From Crocodylus rhombifer (Eukaryota; Chordata; Crocodylia; Crocodylidae), in the NCBI GenBank assembly GCA_038503035.1, contig JAVSML010024360.1:62001-126000 (forward strand): a stretch of 64,000 nt of DNA, written 5' to 3'. Shown here piece by piece: positions 43,500 through 55,894 of the stretch. The translations under genes and the position numbers were made by a program. Under the pieces are notes generated by a model. It was not told where the DNA came from and made no database searches. It worked only from the letters and a program-made list of their open reading frames with translations. The first letter of the stretch is position 1. Each line of letters begins with the position of its first letter.

Positions 43500-46236
43500 A
43501 CTTGCCTGCCTGTACACAAATGCCAGGAGCTTGGGAAATAAGCAGGAGGAACTCATCCTCCTGCTTAACACAAATAATTACGATGTCATAGGGATAACGG
43601 AGAGCTGGTGGACTCCACCCATGACTGGACTACGAGTATAGATAGCTATACCCTGTAAAGGAGAGATTGAGTAGATAAAAGGGGCAGGGGTGTAGCTCTC
43701 TATGTTAAGGAAAGCTATGTGTCCCTGTAAGTTGATGTTGGTGACCAGGGTGGGAAACCAGAGAACCTCTGGGTTAAAATCCATGGGGAACACAGCACAG
43801 GGGACACAACGGTGGGAGTCTACTACAGACCTCCCACCCAAAGTCAAGAGCTGAACCAGGAGTTCACCCAGAAACTGGCTGAGGCTGCATGCTCCAGGAC
43901 CATGGTTGTCATGGGTGACCTCAACTACCCAAACATATCGTAGGATGATCACTCAGCAAAATCTGAACGGTCGCAAAGCTTCCTATCATGCATGGATGAT
44001 CTCTACCTGACTCAAGAAGTCTACAGGCCAATGAGAGGTAAAGCACTGCTCGACCAGGTACTGGCTACTGGGGATGACCTAATTAGTGACCTAGTGATCA
44101 ATGGGAAGCTGGCTGACAGCGACCACGAGCTGATCACCTTCACCATCTGCCGTAAAGCTGGCAAGTCTGTCAGCAACAGAGAAGTCCTTGACTTCAGGAA
44201 AGCCAACTTTGACAAGCTCAGAAGGCTTGTCAGTGAGGGCCTAAGGGATCATGACCCCAAGGGAAGGGGAGTTCAGGAAGAGCAGTTGCTCTTCAAGGGA
44301 GTGATCCTCAATGCACAAGTTAATTCGATTCCATCTCGGAGGAAAGGTAGCAGGAGGGCACAGCAGCCCCCCTGGCTCTCCAGGGATCTAGCAGACCTCC
44401 TGAGGCTAAAAAGAAAGGCCTACAAAGGATGAAGGATGGGATTCACCTCCAAGGAGGAATATTCTGCACTGGTCTGGTCCTGCAGGGAGCAAACCAGGAA
44501 AGCCAAGGCTGCAACTGAACTCCAATTAGCTTCGAGCATCAAGGACAATAAAAAGTCCTTTTTCAGATATATGGGGAGCTGGAAAAAAAGCAAGGGCAAC
44601 ACTGGACCCCTGCTGAACCAGATGGGACAATTAACAACTGACGCCCAGGAAAAAGCCAACCTATTAAATGGGTACTTTGTGTTAGTCTTTCATCAGTCCC
44701 TTGCGACGCCCATACCTGCTACAGGACAGGGAGGTCCAGGTGAGGGAGATTCCCCTGCCCTCCATCAATGCTGACCTCGTAAAGGAACACCTTGAGAGGT
44801 TGGATACCTTCAAGTCAGCTGGCCCTGACAATCTACACCCCAGGGTACTCAAGGAGCTGGTGAGCATCATAGCCCAGCCCCTGGCACAGATCTTTGAAAA
44901 CTCCTGACACTCTGGTGTAGTGCCCGAAGACTGGAAGAAGGACAATGTGGTGCCTGTCTCCAAGAAAGGGAGGAAAGTGGATCCGGCTAACTATAGGCCT
45001 CTCAGCCTGACTTCTATCCTGGGGAAGATCTTAGAAAAGTTTATCAAAGAGGTCATCCTTAATGGACTGGCCAACGCCAGCATCCTGAGGGACAGCCAGC
45101 ACGGGTTTGTTGTGGGTATGCCTTGCTTGACCAATCTCATTTCCTTCTATGACCAGGTGACCTATCACCTGGACAAGGGAGAAGAGATTGTTGTCATATA
45201 TCTTGATTTCAAAAAAGCCTTCAATCTGGTATCCCATGATCACCTCTTGACGAAACTGGCCAATTGTGGCCTTGGGTCCACCACAATCTGCTGGCTAGGA
45301 AATTGGCTCTGTGGTCAGACCCAGAGGGTGGTAATTGACAGAAGTCACTCATCATGGTACCTTGTGACCAGTGGGGTCCCTCAAGGTTCTGTCCTTGGAC
45401 CCATATTGTTCACATCCTTAATGAAGATGTTGGACATTGGAGTCAGAAGTGGACTGGCCAGGTTCTCTGATGACACCCAACTTTGGGGCAAAGCATCCAC
45501 ACCTGAAGACAGGAGGGCGATCCAGGCTGACCTGGACAGGCTCAGCAAATGGGTGGATGAGAACATGATGGTGTTTAACACTGAAAAATGCAAGGTTCTC
45601 CACCTTGGGAGGAAAAACGTGCAGCATCCTTATAGGCTCGGCAGTGCTATGCTGGTTAGTACTATGGAAGAAAGAGACTTGGGGGTCATCATTGACCACA
45701 AGATGAACATGAGCCTGCAATGAGATGCTACGGCTAGTAAAGCGACCAAAATGCTGGCTTGCATCCATAGATGCTTCTCAAGTAAATCCCGGGACGTCAT
45801 TCTCCCCTTGTACTTGGCCTTGGTGAGGCTGCAGCTGGAGTACTGCGTCCAGTTTTGGGCTCCACAATTCAAAAAGGATGCGGAGAAGCTCGAGAGAGTC
45901 CAGAGAAGAACTACGCACATGATCAGAGGTCAGGAAAACAGACCTTATGATGACAGGCTGAGAGCCATGGGGCTCTTTAGCCTAGAAAAACGCAGGCTCA
46001 GGAGTGATCTGATGGCCACCTATAAGTTTATCAAGGGTGACTACCAGTACCTGGGGGAACATTTGTTCACCAGAGCGCCCAAAGGGATGATGAGGATGAA
46101 TGGTTATAAACTACTAAAAAGACCATTTCAGGCTGGACATAAGGAAGAATTTCTTTACTGTCCGAGCTCCCAAGGTCTGAAACGGCCTGCCATCAGAGGT
46201 GGTTCAAGCACCTACGCTGAACACCTTCAAGAGTAA
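43500..46236 (+). pseudogene. CR1 ORF2: endonuclease and reverse transcriptase, broken
   Basis: The endonuclease half has [29 protein letters not shown], a VGVYYRPPTQ-like block, MVVMGDLNYPNI and [11 protein letters not shown]. The linker has LDFRKANFDKLRRLVSEGL. The RT half has [72 protein letters not shown], and the catalytic box FSDDT at 45463-45477 (FADDT in the copy at 10104). The C-terminal region ends near SQGLKRPAIRGGSS. Stops or shifts at about 43640, 44430, 44770, 44905 and 45722. Confidence 0.85.
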
Positions 46237-46633
46237 ATTGGATGCTTATCTTGCTGGGATCCTATGACCCCAGCTGACTTCCTGCCCTTTGGGCATGGGG
46301 CTGGATTCAATCTTCTGAGGTTCCTTCCATCCCTAATGTCTACGAAATCTATGAAGTACTACCTTGAGGTGTGTAGAGTCGGGTTAGCTGAACTGGATCT
46401 AAAGGACTGCACATGGGCCAGCCTCAAAAGAGCATTAGGAAGAGTCAAGTGCCCAGAGAGGGTCTAGTGGCAAAAGTCAGCCTAGTGTTAGGCATAAGGA
46501 CCCATAGAGTAGGATGCGTGGGGCACCTGAATGGCTGTAGGCAGATCTCCCAGAGTGTAAGTAGGCAAGCCTGAAGGCCCAAAGGCCACTCAAATGAACA
46601 GGGAAGGTTGAGAGTGACCCAATGAAGAATGGT

Positions 46634-46691
46634 GTGAATGAGGCCCTGTGAGAGGGGGCAGAGTGAATGAGGCCCTGTGAGAGGGGGCAGG
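46634..46691. repeat. 29-bp tandem duplication in the LTR
   Basis: GTGAATGAGGCCCTGTGAGA followed by GGGGGCAG(A/G) occurs twice, back to back. Confidence 0.9.
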
Positions 46692-46972
46692 GTGTATGTG
46701 TAGCCTGTGAAAGGCCCAGCAAGGGCAGAGTTTGGCCCAGCTTTTGGCTGGAGCTACTACAATTTTGTATGCTCTCTGTGAGGCATGAGACACGGTAAGG
46801 GAAGGTGGGAGCTGTATGTATACTCCATGGCATCAGGGCATTAAATGGGCAGCCTCCTGTTTATTACATCATGTATATCCCAACAAGTCATGGCAGACGA
46901 GACTGGACAGACTGCTGTAGATGGAGGGGTGGCCAGTATGGTGACCAGCCATGAGTAGGCTCCTTCATCACA

Positions 46973-48165
46973 CACTTACTGAAAAATCTATACAAAGATA
47001 TCTATACAAACTTGATACCTAGAAAGGATTTTCTGTGTTTCCCAAAATTTTATGCTCCTTTTCCAGATGTGTTGGCCCTTATGGGGGAGGGGGAGGACTA
47101 GGATCACCAAAGAAAATGGGACTCAAGACAATAGCAAGGACTGAACAGACATTCTCTCTCTCTCACGCATGATCATAGTCTAAGTGAAGTTTCCTTCTGT
47201 GCAGCCAGGGAGGGAGGCGGATTTGTGTGTACTATAGATTAGCTTTCAACATGCACTTACCAAACAGGGAGCAGAGGCCATGTCACTAGAGAAGGATTGC
47301 ATAACAATAACCTCTGGCCCCAACAATTCAGTGGGTACTGACACAAAAGAAATTGCAACTATAAAAAAAAAAATATTAAAAGGAGAAGTACAATCACCTG
47401 CATGGAACTTGAAAAAAATATGCACTAGTTGCGTATTCTTAGGCCACCAGTGATTGTATGTTACAAAGCCCTCTCTGTACTGAGCCACAGGGGCTGGGAA
47501 TTGCTACAGAACTTTGGCTCTTAAGCAAGACTGGTAGCAGCTCATTGCTTTAAGCTGCTCAGGGTCCCCATGGAAGTTAATGGAGCTCCTCTGGCTTAGG
47601 CCAGGGGAGGATCCAGCCCACTCCTCTTAGAACTGTTTTGGAAATCAACTGAAAACCTGTAGCTGGTACTAAGAGCAGCTACTGCCGCCTGAGGAGGGTG
47701 AGCCAGTATGAACTGGAAAGATCTGTACTCAGCTCCCTCATTGGCTTCATGTTCATGGCCCAGTTGCAATCCAAGGGGCAGGTGACATTCTCTGAGGCTG
47801 TAAGGGACCTGAAAGCTGAGGTGAGACCCACCTTCCCCCTATACATTAGTGCACTGGAGGAGTGGAGGCAGGAGGAGGGACAAACTTGCAGTCAATAGCT
47901 GGTTGTAAGTACTGCACTGGATGATAGTCCTTTCTAAAAGAAGCCCTTGGTTGTGATCACCCCTGCCCTTGATAGTCACCAGAGCTCAAGCTTGTAACAC
48001 TTCACAGTAAGGTGCCTCACGAGCCTATATTAACTATTGTTGGTTGGGGAAGGTTTTTATATTTGTATTCCTGGTCAGCCTAGCACCATCCTGTCTGGGC
48101 CTAGTTACATCTAAGAGGGTTACTGAAACATATTTTATCAGTAGAGACTGTTACATGTTGTAGGC
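46973..48165. other. Intergenic, one unexplained open frame
   Basis: The frame 47698-47895 (plus) encodes 66 aa including MAQLQSKGQVTFSEAVRDLK and YISALEEWRQEE. It looks protein-like but I do not recognise it, and no splice or promoter context supports it. The rest is featureless, with a CT-rich run near 47151. Confidence 0.25.
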
Positions 48166-48333
48166 CAGGGTGGGCCAGATGTGGCCTGCCAGGCCATTCT
48201 ATCCAGCCCACGGGGCCCCTAAAATATTTAGAAAATTAATTTTTATCTGCCCCTGGCTACCTGGCATGTGGCCCTTGATGGCTTGCCAAAACTCAGTAAG
48301 TGGCCCTCTGCCCAAAATAATTGCCCACCCCTG
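48166..48333. mobile_element. hAT MITE
   Basis: Ends CAGGGTGGGCC and, reversed, CAGGGGTGGGCAATT. Flanks TTGTAGGC and ACATAGGC share five of eight bases. Short, non-coding. Confidence 0.65.
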
Positions 48334-48430
48334 ACATAGGCACTGCTGCCAATTCAGCAACTCAAAAAACCAGTCAGGCCCCCCAAATAATGGGAATGAC
48401 TTCAAATTTGGTTTGGGGAAAGGGCTAATC

Positions 48431-49601
48431 CAGGGGTGGGCATAATATGGCCCACAGGCCAGACTGGATCTGGCCTGCAGGTGGGTGCCCACCAATTAAT
48501 TAGAACCAGCCTGTGGCTGCCCCCACAGCACTCCGCGTGGAGCCAAGCCCCACCAACACCTACCTGTCCCATCCCTGGCTAATGTACACAGCTTTCTGGC
48601 AGGACTGCTTCTGATGAGGCCTTAGCTGTCCAGGTACTGCTCAGCAACACCTGCATCCAGCACCTCCTCCTCCTGCCCCTGCTGCACTGCTCCAGGTGGG
48701 GTTGTGGGGGCAAGGGGGAAGCTGCAGTCAGGTGGCGCTTTCCCTAGTGCACATGGCTTCAGTTCTGGCTCCTGGCTGCTTTCCAACCACTTTGTTGCCT
48801 GGTGCAACGAGCACCCATTTGCAGGTGGCCAAGTGGGTAGAAGGCAGCTGGCAGCTGGAGGCCTGCATGCTGGGACAGGAGCTGCCTGACTGCAGATTCC
48901 CCTCCCCTTGATTTCCCCCCCCCCCCCCCAACTCCTGCCAGGAGTGATAAGAAAGCAGCAGGAGGAAGTGGAGGAGCGACTGGAGGCGGCGGGAGCCAAG
49001 CAGTACCCAGACAGCTGCAGCCACACCAGGAGCAGCCCCTCCAGGAAGCTGTGCACATTGGCCAGGGCCAGGGATGGCAGGCACAAGGGTGGGACTCAGT
49101 CCCATGTGGAGTGTCATGGGAGTAGCTGTGAGCTGCAGGCGGGGGCATGGACTACACCTGCACCCCCTGGGTGAGCTCTGCTTTATGTGCCCCCCGCTTT
49201 CTTCCCGCACCTTCAGCTGGCTCCTGAGATCAAGCATATGGGCAGCCTCCCCACACACGCGTGCACACCATCCCCACACACCCACCTACATGCATGCCCC
49301 ACACACAACCCCACATATACCCTACCCTTCACAATCCCTCCCCCCCACACACACACAATATACAAGAGTAAAACTTTATTTTGAGCTATTGTGCAATTGT
49401 CTCTATATACACTATTAAAAAAAATATAAATCGGGACAAAAATAATTTTTTGAAATAAAATTTAAATGTTACAGTATACACTTGATTTTCAGTATATGAG
49501 TTATTTTTATCTATAATTTGTTAGCATGATATCATCTGAAAGATTTTGTGTGTGCAATGCCTCACCAAAGCTTAAGTGGTCAAAATAATTGTCCATCCTT
49601 G
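48431..49601. mobile_element. hAT element, 1.17 kb, with perfect target duplication
   Basis: GGCTAATC at 48423-48430 repeats at 49602-49609. Ends CAGGGGTGGGCATAA and, reversed, CAAGGATGGACAATT. The left part is GC-rich, then a CA-rich tract (49240-49360), then AT-rich. No transposase coding recognised, so probably an internally deleted derivative. Confidence 0.85.
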
Positions 49602-50125
49602 GGCTAATCTATTGTTTTGTGGGCTTTAATGATGCATCACTCCAGATTTCTCTCTGCTTTTTCTAGGAAGCTGGTATTTCTAAAAAACTACAGGAAGATG
49701 AGATTGTTTGGAAAATATTTGCCCACAGGACCTAGTGTGTATCAGATAAGTTATGGTGTGGTTATGAAAGACAACCATTGGAATAGGAGAATAAATATGT
49801 TGCAATTGAGATCTAACTGGTAGCTCTCTGCCCTCTCACACCATCTGGACAAGGGCCACACAAGTCACTAAAAAATCTCTTGGATTCTTGGCCAACCACA
49901 AGGTCAGTCAGATTAGATGCTATTGACCCTATTTTGGCAGGGAGTGAAATTAGCCTGAAAAGCAATCTCTCAAAGATAGGGGAATTTTGAGAGCCCTAGC
50001 TGAGGGTGCAACAGAGTATCAGGAGTGCCTAAAAAATCAAGACATCTGTGAAATCCAAGGGGCAAGGAAGCAAACAAATGTTTCATTCTTATGGTGAGGG
50101 ATCTGACAACAGTGCTGCAGCATAG
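49602..50125. other. Intergenic spacer
   Basis: No coding or repeat ends recognised beyond the flanking elements. Confidence 0.4.
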
Positions 50126-50988
50126 TGTTACAAATTACACTCTTAAAGCCACGTGCAGTTCGCTCTAGGCTGGGGCAATGATCACACAGAGCAAGTATCC
50201 AAAGTTAGATACAGAATCTTTATTCGCTGCAGCAAGGTGCCTCCAAGGAGGGACTCTGCCTACTAGTTATAATACTATTTTATACCTTGTTAGTACATCA
50301 GCATTAGTTCATGATTAGCTCATGCTTGTAAGAATACCCAATCATCTACTAACTAAATTATTATTCTATCCAATTAAGTGACATTGTGCGCATGAACACC
50401 GAAGTTTAACTCTCGTGACTGCATGTTTTATATACTCTTGCCAAGTAGTCTGCTTGAAAGAAAACAATCCTTGTACTGCTTTCAAGGTTCCTCTGTTGAC
50501 AGGGCTCCTTTGTTGACCGGATTCGGCTAGTTTCATATCTTATCAGTAACACTTTACACAGCACTTCTCTTCTCACCCATCTAGTATGTGCTGTGTCCGC
50601 TTCATGTATTGAGGTTAAGGGTAAAAGAAATGGCCTTACTTCTATATTGCAAAATCCACACACAACAATAATAACATCATTTAGTAAGGCTTCTTGGGTA
50701 TTTTCCCTCCACAAACTTAGTAAAATACCAACAGCCTGCCAGAGTGCTAGGTATCTCATAAATTCATACCCTACTAATTGGTTTCTCTTGTGCTGTCCAT
50801 TCTCGTGCCACGCCTCTTTGTTCTGCTTGGTGAATGTTGGGGGTTCTGTGTTACCCAACAAGAATATGTAAAGCCCTCCCCCACCCCGCAATCTTATCCG
50901 AATGAGCCTGTTGTTCTCACCAGCCTGTTCTTGCCCCTTACCTGTGGCTCTGATACTGCTGTTTGGCCTCACACTTCTGCCTGTCACA
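50126..50988 (-). mobile_element. Solo LTR (retrovirus-like), different family
   Basis: On the minus strand it starts TGTGACAGGCAGAAGTG and ends GTGTAATTTGTAACA. A TATA box TATATAAAA lies at 50434-50426, followed about 200 bp later by an AATAAA signal at 50224-50219, giving a U3-R-U5 layout. Flanks GCATAG and GGATAC fit a diverged 6-bp duplication. The 208-aa open frame in it is not retroviral and is likely chance. No internal genes. Confidence 0.7.
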
Positions 50989-52719
50989 GGATACATTTCA
51001 GCATTAAGAGTTTTATTCTGAAGATTATCCAAATTGGAGTCATACCCCTAAGTCCTATGGGCTGACTCACTGTTCCACAGATGGTGTGTTTATAAATCAG
51101 TTCCTGGTTGTGAATCATTAACAAACCAGTCTTAGGCTTTGTGACCATATTTCTGACACATTAGCAGTTCTGCAGGCTGAAAGAATTCAGAAATATTCAC
51201 TAAATAGCCTGGTAAAATGCAGTTGGATATGTGAGGGCAGCACAGGTAGCCCAACTGAGGAAAATATAACTGGCCCAGGTTTAGTTCACGGTGTTGGCAT
51301 AGCAGCGTTTGAATTAAGGGAGAGCTCAAGGGGACTGAGCCCCTTCCCTCCCATAAAAAATGAGATTCCCCCCTGTAAGATTTGAAAATCATGACCTAGG
51401 GGGTCTCCAATTTTATTAGGGCATTATGATGGGCAGCCCATCATTCTTTGCAGACCCCACCACCCAAAGAGTCAAAGTATAATTTGAACCCTGAGCGCAG
51501 GCTAGCAGCTCATGTCCATATCCAGGGTCCAGGGCTACACAGCCTATACAAAGCCTGTGGATTCATATCTTCACTACAGTTCTTCTCAACCTAACTAAAC
51601 TGAAGCTAGCATGCAAATGGCTACATGTTGTGTGATTGCTATTTTGCAGTTCCAGGCTAGATATTGCTTTAATGAACAACTCTCAGACTCTGGGGGTTTG
51701 CTACCTGGTCACATAGGCCAGAGATAAAAAAACCTTTCCCAGCTACAGGCCAGAATGACCCACCCCATGTCAGAGGCAGGTTTGCGGTGAGTGCTAGGGC
51801 CCTGCTGCTACTGACACTTGTCTCTTCAGCAGCCAAGGGAGGGCACCCATAGCCAGCACCTCTCCATGGTGGCAAGGGATCATCACACACCGCTGGCACT
51901 TCAATTGCTTCTGCTTTTTTCCCCCCTTGTTCTTTGTGCCAGCTCCCTGCTCCCATAGCTGCGTGGCAGGGCATGGGATGTGGAGCCCTCGGCCAGGGCG
52001 ACTGTCCCACTCTACTGCAGTGCTGGCCGGGAACTGGGCTTAATTCATTCAAAAATCTAGTGCATGCAAACACTGATGCAACATTCCAAAATAAAGTAGT
52101 TTAAATTTTATAAACCTATTTAATTTAACGAGGATTAAACCTGTGATGTGTACAGGCACCCATTGTGAATACCTTTGGGTTCTATAAATAATCTTAAATA
52201 AAGAATGGTGTTAAACCTTGAGTAATAGTGTTTTGGACTTGAGGCATTTGTTCATAAGAGAATTCATAAATCTAAATCAGCTTTTCAAATTTTCCGTCTG
52301 ACCAAACTTTTATCTCTGAATATGTCACTATTTACTGATGTCTTCTGTCATGGTCGTAAGGTTTCAGGTGAAGAGAAAGAGCATTTGAACTTTTATACAG
52401 GCTGATGGTACAAGTGACCAATACTGCCCATAAATATTTCTCAGAAGGCAAGATTCCAAAATAAAGATTGACCCTAATCTTATGTTCCTTTTAGAGGAAA
52501 GCATGTAAAAGGGTTAACCCAGGCTAAAAGTGTTTTCTTACATTTACATTTAACTAAGTATTTTGAGAAATATAATGCTTCAGTGGTCTGATGTTGATTT
52601 GTTTTTATAATATTGGTTAAACAAAGAGCACTAATTCAACTGAATGTTTTCCTTGGGTCAAAGTCAAAACCAGTTGTGCTGCCTGTGGCTGTTTTTAACT
52701 AGGCACTTCTACCCATGCA
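50989..52719. other. Intergenic, nothing firm
   Basis: AT-rich with a GC-rich patch at 51750-52030. No gene, LINE coding or clear terminal repeat seen. Confidence 0.4.
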
Positions 52720-53185
52720 TTAATGTGCTTTTCCTAATATACATTAAAGTTAGTACCTCTGGGCATTTATACACATACCTTTGAGTTCTCAGACACACCA
52801 GAGAGCCGCTGCTTTGAAGCAGACTCAATTAATCAAGTATGCTCCACATGGGAGTTGACGCACACTGCTCTGCACCACTTGCAGTTGTATAAGCTGCGAA
52901 ATGTGTGTCAACATAGAGAAAATGGCGGCAGCATACTTTTGAACTAAAGCACCTCCAAGGTGCTTTTCAAAGCATCCAGTGCTGTGGTGCTGTGATGCCC
53001 TCCAATGTGGGGTACTAAATAAATGTACATTAGGCTGCCCCAATGCACAGTACCAAAAGTGCACATTTTTAAGTGATGCATAATGCACAGTAGCCTATTT
53101 TACTACACATTAGCATAATTGCACATGTTTTATGTGATGCTTTAATGCGCAATAAAATAGGCTACTGTGCATTAAAGCACATGCA
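52720..53185. repeat. Palindrome-rich repeat, TTAATGCACAGTA type
   Basis: Repeated TAATGCACAGTA and its reverse, including CCTATTTTACTACACATTAG opposite GCAATAAAATAGGCTAC. Related to family A by its palindromes; borders unclear. Confidence 0.45.
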
Positions 53186-53404
53186 TAGATATTAAAAATC
53201 TGGATCTGGATCCAGAGCTCTTCAAAGTCCAGCAGTATTTGATTCCAACTTACAGGGATAAAACACTACTCCTTTTCTTAAAGTGCCAGATACTGACTAC
53301 CTTATTCAAGGTGAAACTAAGCTTACTCTGATCAGATCTGCTGAAGTCAACAGGACCACTTATGGAATGAGGGGTTCCTAAAGTAAAGTTCCCAAAATAT
53401 GGCC

Positions 53405-55130
53405 CAAACCAATTCCAGTTAGGGACTATTTAGAAAAGCTGGACATATACAAGTGCCTGGGAACAGATAGCATGCACCCAAGGGTGCTGAGGGAGTTGAC
53501 TGATGTGATTGCAGAGCTACCATCTCCAAAAACTCATGACAATTGGGAGAGGTCCCGGATGATTGGAAAAGGGCAAATATAGTGCCCATAATTAAGAGAG
53601 GGAAAAAAGGAGGATCCAGGGATGTACAGACCCATCAGCCTCACTTCAGTCCCTGGAAAAATCATGGAGCAGATCCTCAAGGAATCCATTTCTAAGCACT
53701 TGGAAAAGAAGGTGATTAGTAGCAGTCAGCATGAATTCCCCAAAGACAAGTCATGCCTGACTAATCTGAATGCCTTCAGTGATTAAATGACTGGATCTAT
53801 GGATGCAGAGAGAGCAGTGGATATGATATACCTTGATTTTAGCAAGGCTTTTGATATGGTCTCTCACAGCATTCTCGCAGGCAAGCTAAGGAAATACAGC
53901 CTGTAAAGTAGATAGAAAACTAGCTGGCTCATTGGGTAGTAATCAATAGCTTAATGTCTAGTTGACAGCCGGTATCAAGTAGAGTACCCCAAGGGTTGGT
54001 CCTGGGGACAGTTTTGTTCAATATTTTCATCAGTAACCTCGAGCAGTGGTCTCCAACCCTTTTATGGTGAAAATCACTTTTTGGCATCCCAGGATCTATC
54101 ATGCGACTCCCTGCTCCTGCCCTGCCCTCCGCCCCACCTCCCCCTCCTGGACAAGCCATCCAGGCTCTGACCCCACTCACCCACATGCATCCTGCTGCTC
54201 CCAATCGTGGAACCTCTGACAGACTAAGACTGACTATCAGAGGTTCCACAATTGACCAGTCGATCAAGATCAACTGGTTGGTAACCACTGACATGGAGGA
54301 TGTCATAGAGTGCATCCTCAGCAAGTGTGCAGATAACACCAAGCTGGGGGCAGTAGTGAATATGATGGAGGGTAGGGCTATGATTTAGAGAGACCTAGAC
54401 AAATTGAAGGATTGGACCAAAAGAAATCTCATGATGTTCAATAGAGACAAGTGCAAAGTCCTGCACTTAGGATGGAACAATCCCATGCACCAGTACACAC
54501 TTGGGGCTGACTGGCTGGGCAGCAAGTGCACAAAAGGACCTGGGGGTTACAGTGGACAATAAGCTGAATATAAGCCAACAACGTGCTCTTGTTGCCAAGA
54601 AGGCTAGCAGCACACTGGGCTGCATTGGTAGGAGTCCTGCCAGCAAGTCAAGGGAAGTGATTCTTCCCCTTTATCTGGCACTGGTGAGGCCACATCTGGT
54701 CTACTGTGTCCAGTTTTGGGCCCCCCACTACAGAAAGGATGTGGACAAATTGGAGAGAGTCCAGCAGAGGGCAATAAAAATGGTGAGGGGGCTGGAGCAG
54801 ATGAGTTATAAGGAAAGGCTGAGGGAACTGGGCTTATTTAGTCTAGAGAAGAGAAGACTAGGAGGGGATTTGATAGCAGCCTTTAACTACCTGATGGGTG
54901 GTTTGAAAGAGAATGGAGCTAGACCATTCTCAGTGGCAGCAGATGACAGAACAAGGAGGCATGGTGGCAAGTTGCAACAAGGGAAGTTTAGGTTACATAT
55001 TAAGAAGAACTTTCTCACTAGGAGGTTAGTAAAACACTGGAACAGGTTACCCAGAGAAGTTGTAGACTCTTCATCCTTGGAGGTTTTTAAGACCTAGCTA
55101 GACAAAGCCTTGGCTGGGATGATCTAGTTT
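53405..55130 (+). mobile_element. CR1 LINE, older subfamily, with hAT inside
   Basis: Broken RT coding runs from RDYLEKLDIYKCLGTDSMHP through [17 protein letters not shown] near 53835. It is interrupted by a hAT MITE (54044-54290), resumes at ILSKCADNTKLGAVVNMMEG (the DD motif reads ADN), and continues with a well-kept C-terminal region of about 198 aa (54501-55097: [40 protein letters not shown]). Confidence 0.85.
54044..54290. mobile_element. hAT MITE inside CR1
   Basis: Ends CAGTGGTCTCCAACC and, reversed, CAGTGGTTACCAACC. Flanks ACCTCGAG and ACATGGAG agree at six of eight bases. Removing the 247 bp restores CR1 coding order. Confidence 0.8.
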
Positions 55131-55894
55131 GGGCTGGTGAGGGACGAGAGAGGTTTGAGGCTGGTGAGGGATGACAGCACAACGGGGGCAGAGAAGGACT
55201 CGTTCCAGTCACAAGACTTGCCCCTGGAGGGCACAGCAATGAGAATCCAGGGTTCAAGAAGACTGCAGGCTGATCAAGTGGGGTGCAGTGAAGTTTTCAG
55301 TGCTATTTGATGCCTGCACCTCTGCAAAGTGCAACTTGAAAGAGGACATGGCGATATGCTACACGCTATCTTTGGTAAGTGATACCTGACACTTGTCTGT
55401 GCCCTGAGGGTGGCAGGGTTGTCCCTAGGGGGGCATGAATACAAGCTACCACCCCAGGCACAGAGCTTTGGAGGCCCTGCAGAGATGGGTGGAGTGGATG
55501 GGGTGACTCCTCAGTGCCACCACCAGCCTTGCATCCAGACACTCACCAACTCCCCTTCCCCACCACCTCTGCCACAGCATGTGGGATTGGCTCTGCGCAG
55601 GGGGTGCTTATTTGCCTAAGGGCCTGCACCAGTGACATACCATGGGTTTCTGGGGGCCCTGGGACAAGCCCAAGGTGCTGCTGCCTGCACTCCCATGCAC
55701 CCTGGACAAGCCGCTTTCTGTGGCGGTTTTGGTTGTGGGGGGAGGGCAGGGCAAGCAGCACCAAGTGGTGGGCCCCCCCTTCACACCTGCCAGTGGTGCC
55801 CCTTTTGCATCCAGGCCCAGGGCGGCCACATCATTCACTGCCGTCGGTATGCCACTTCCCTGAACCCTGATAGAGTCATCTCTGGTTGGGGGGG
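55131..55894. other. GC-rich intergenic spacer
   Basis: Long chance open frames on both strands, no family motifs. Confidence 0.4.

Larger units (their letters stand above)
41880..46355 (+). mobile_element. CR1 LINE, nearly full length
   Basis: The best-preserved LINE here: a GC-rich 5' UTR (about 41880-42250), ORF1, ORF2 and a 3' end with ATGTCTACGAAATCTATGAA at about 46355. It sits within the family L solo LTR. The 5' limit is approximate. Both ORFs are broken, so it is immobile. Subfamily partners: 2650-4012 and 6985-10986. Confidence 0.88.
41195..46972 (+). mobile_element. Solo LTR, family L (copy 2), split by CR1
   Basis: Starts TGTGACAGAACACC and ends TCCTTCATCACA. A perfect 5-bp target duplication, CACTT, lies at 41190-41194 and 46973-46977. 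Matches copy 1 and copy 3 on both sides of the CR1 (AATTGCACCCTGCTGGGG at 41493; AATGCCAAGCCAGTTGC at 41555; TAAATGGGCAGCCTCCT at 46845). A TGTGAGGCATGAGACA-like block near 46778 is shared with copy 3. No retroviral coding between, so a solo LTR. Confidence 0.85.

Noticed and set aside
2650..46355. Retroviral pol genes
   Set aside because: All RT sequences have CR1 LINE order with an upstream endonuclease and CR1 3' tails. No protease, integrase or envelope-type coding was seen.
50406..51032. A 208-aa minus-strand open frame as a gene
   Set aside because: It overlaps the U3 and R parts of a solo LTR and shows no known motif.
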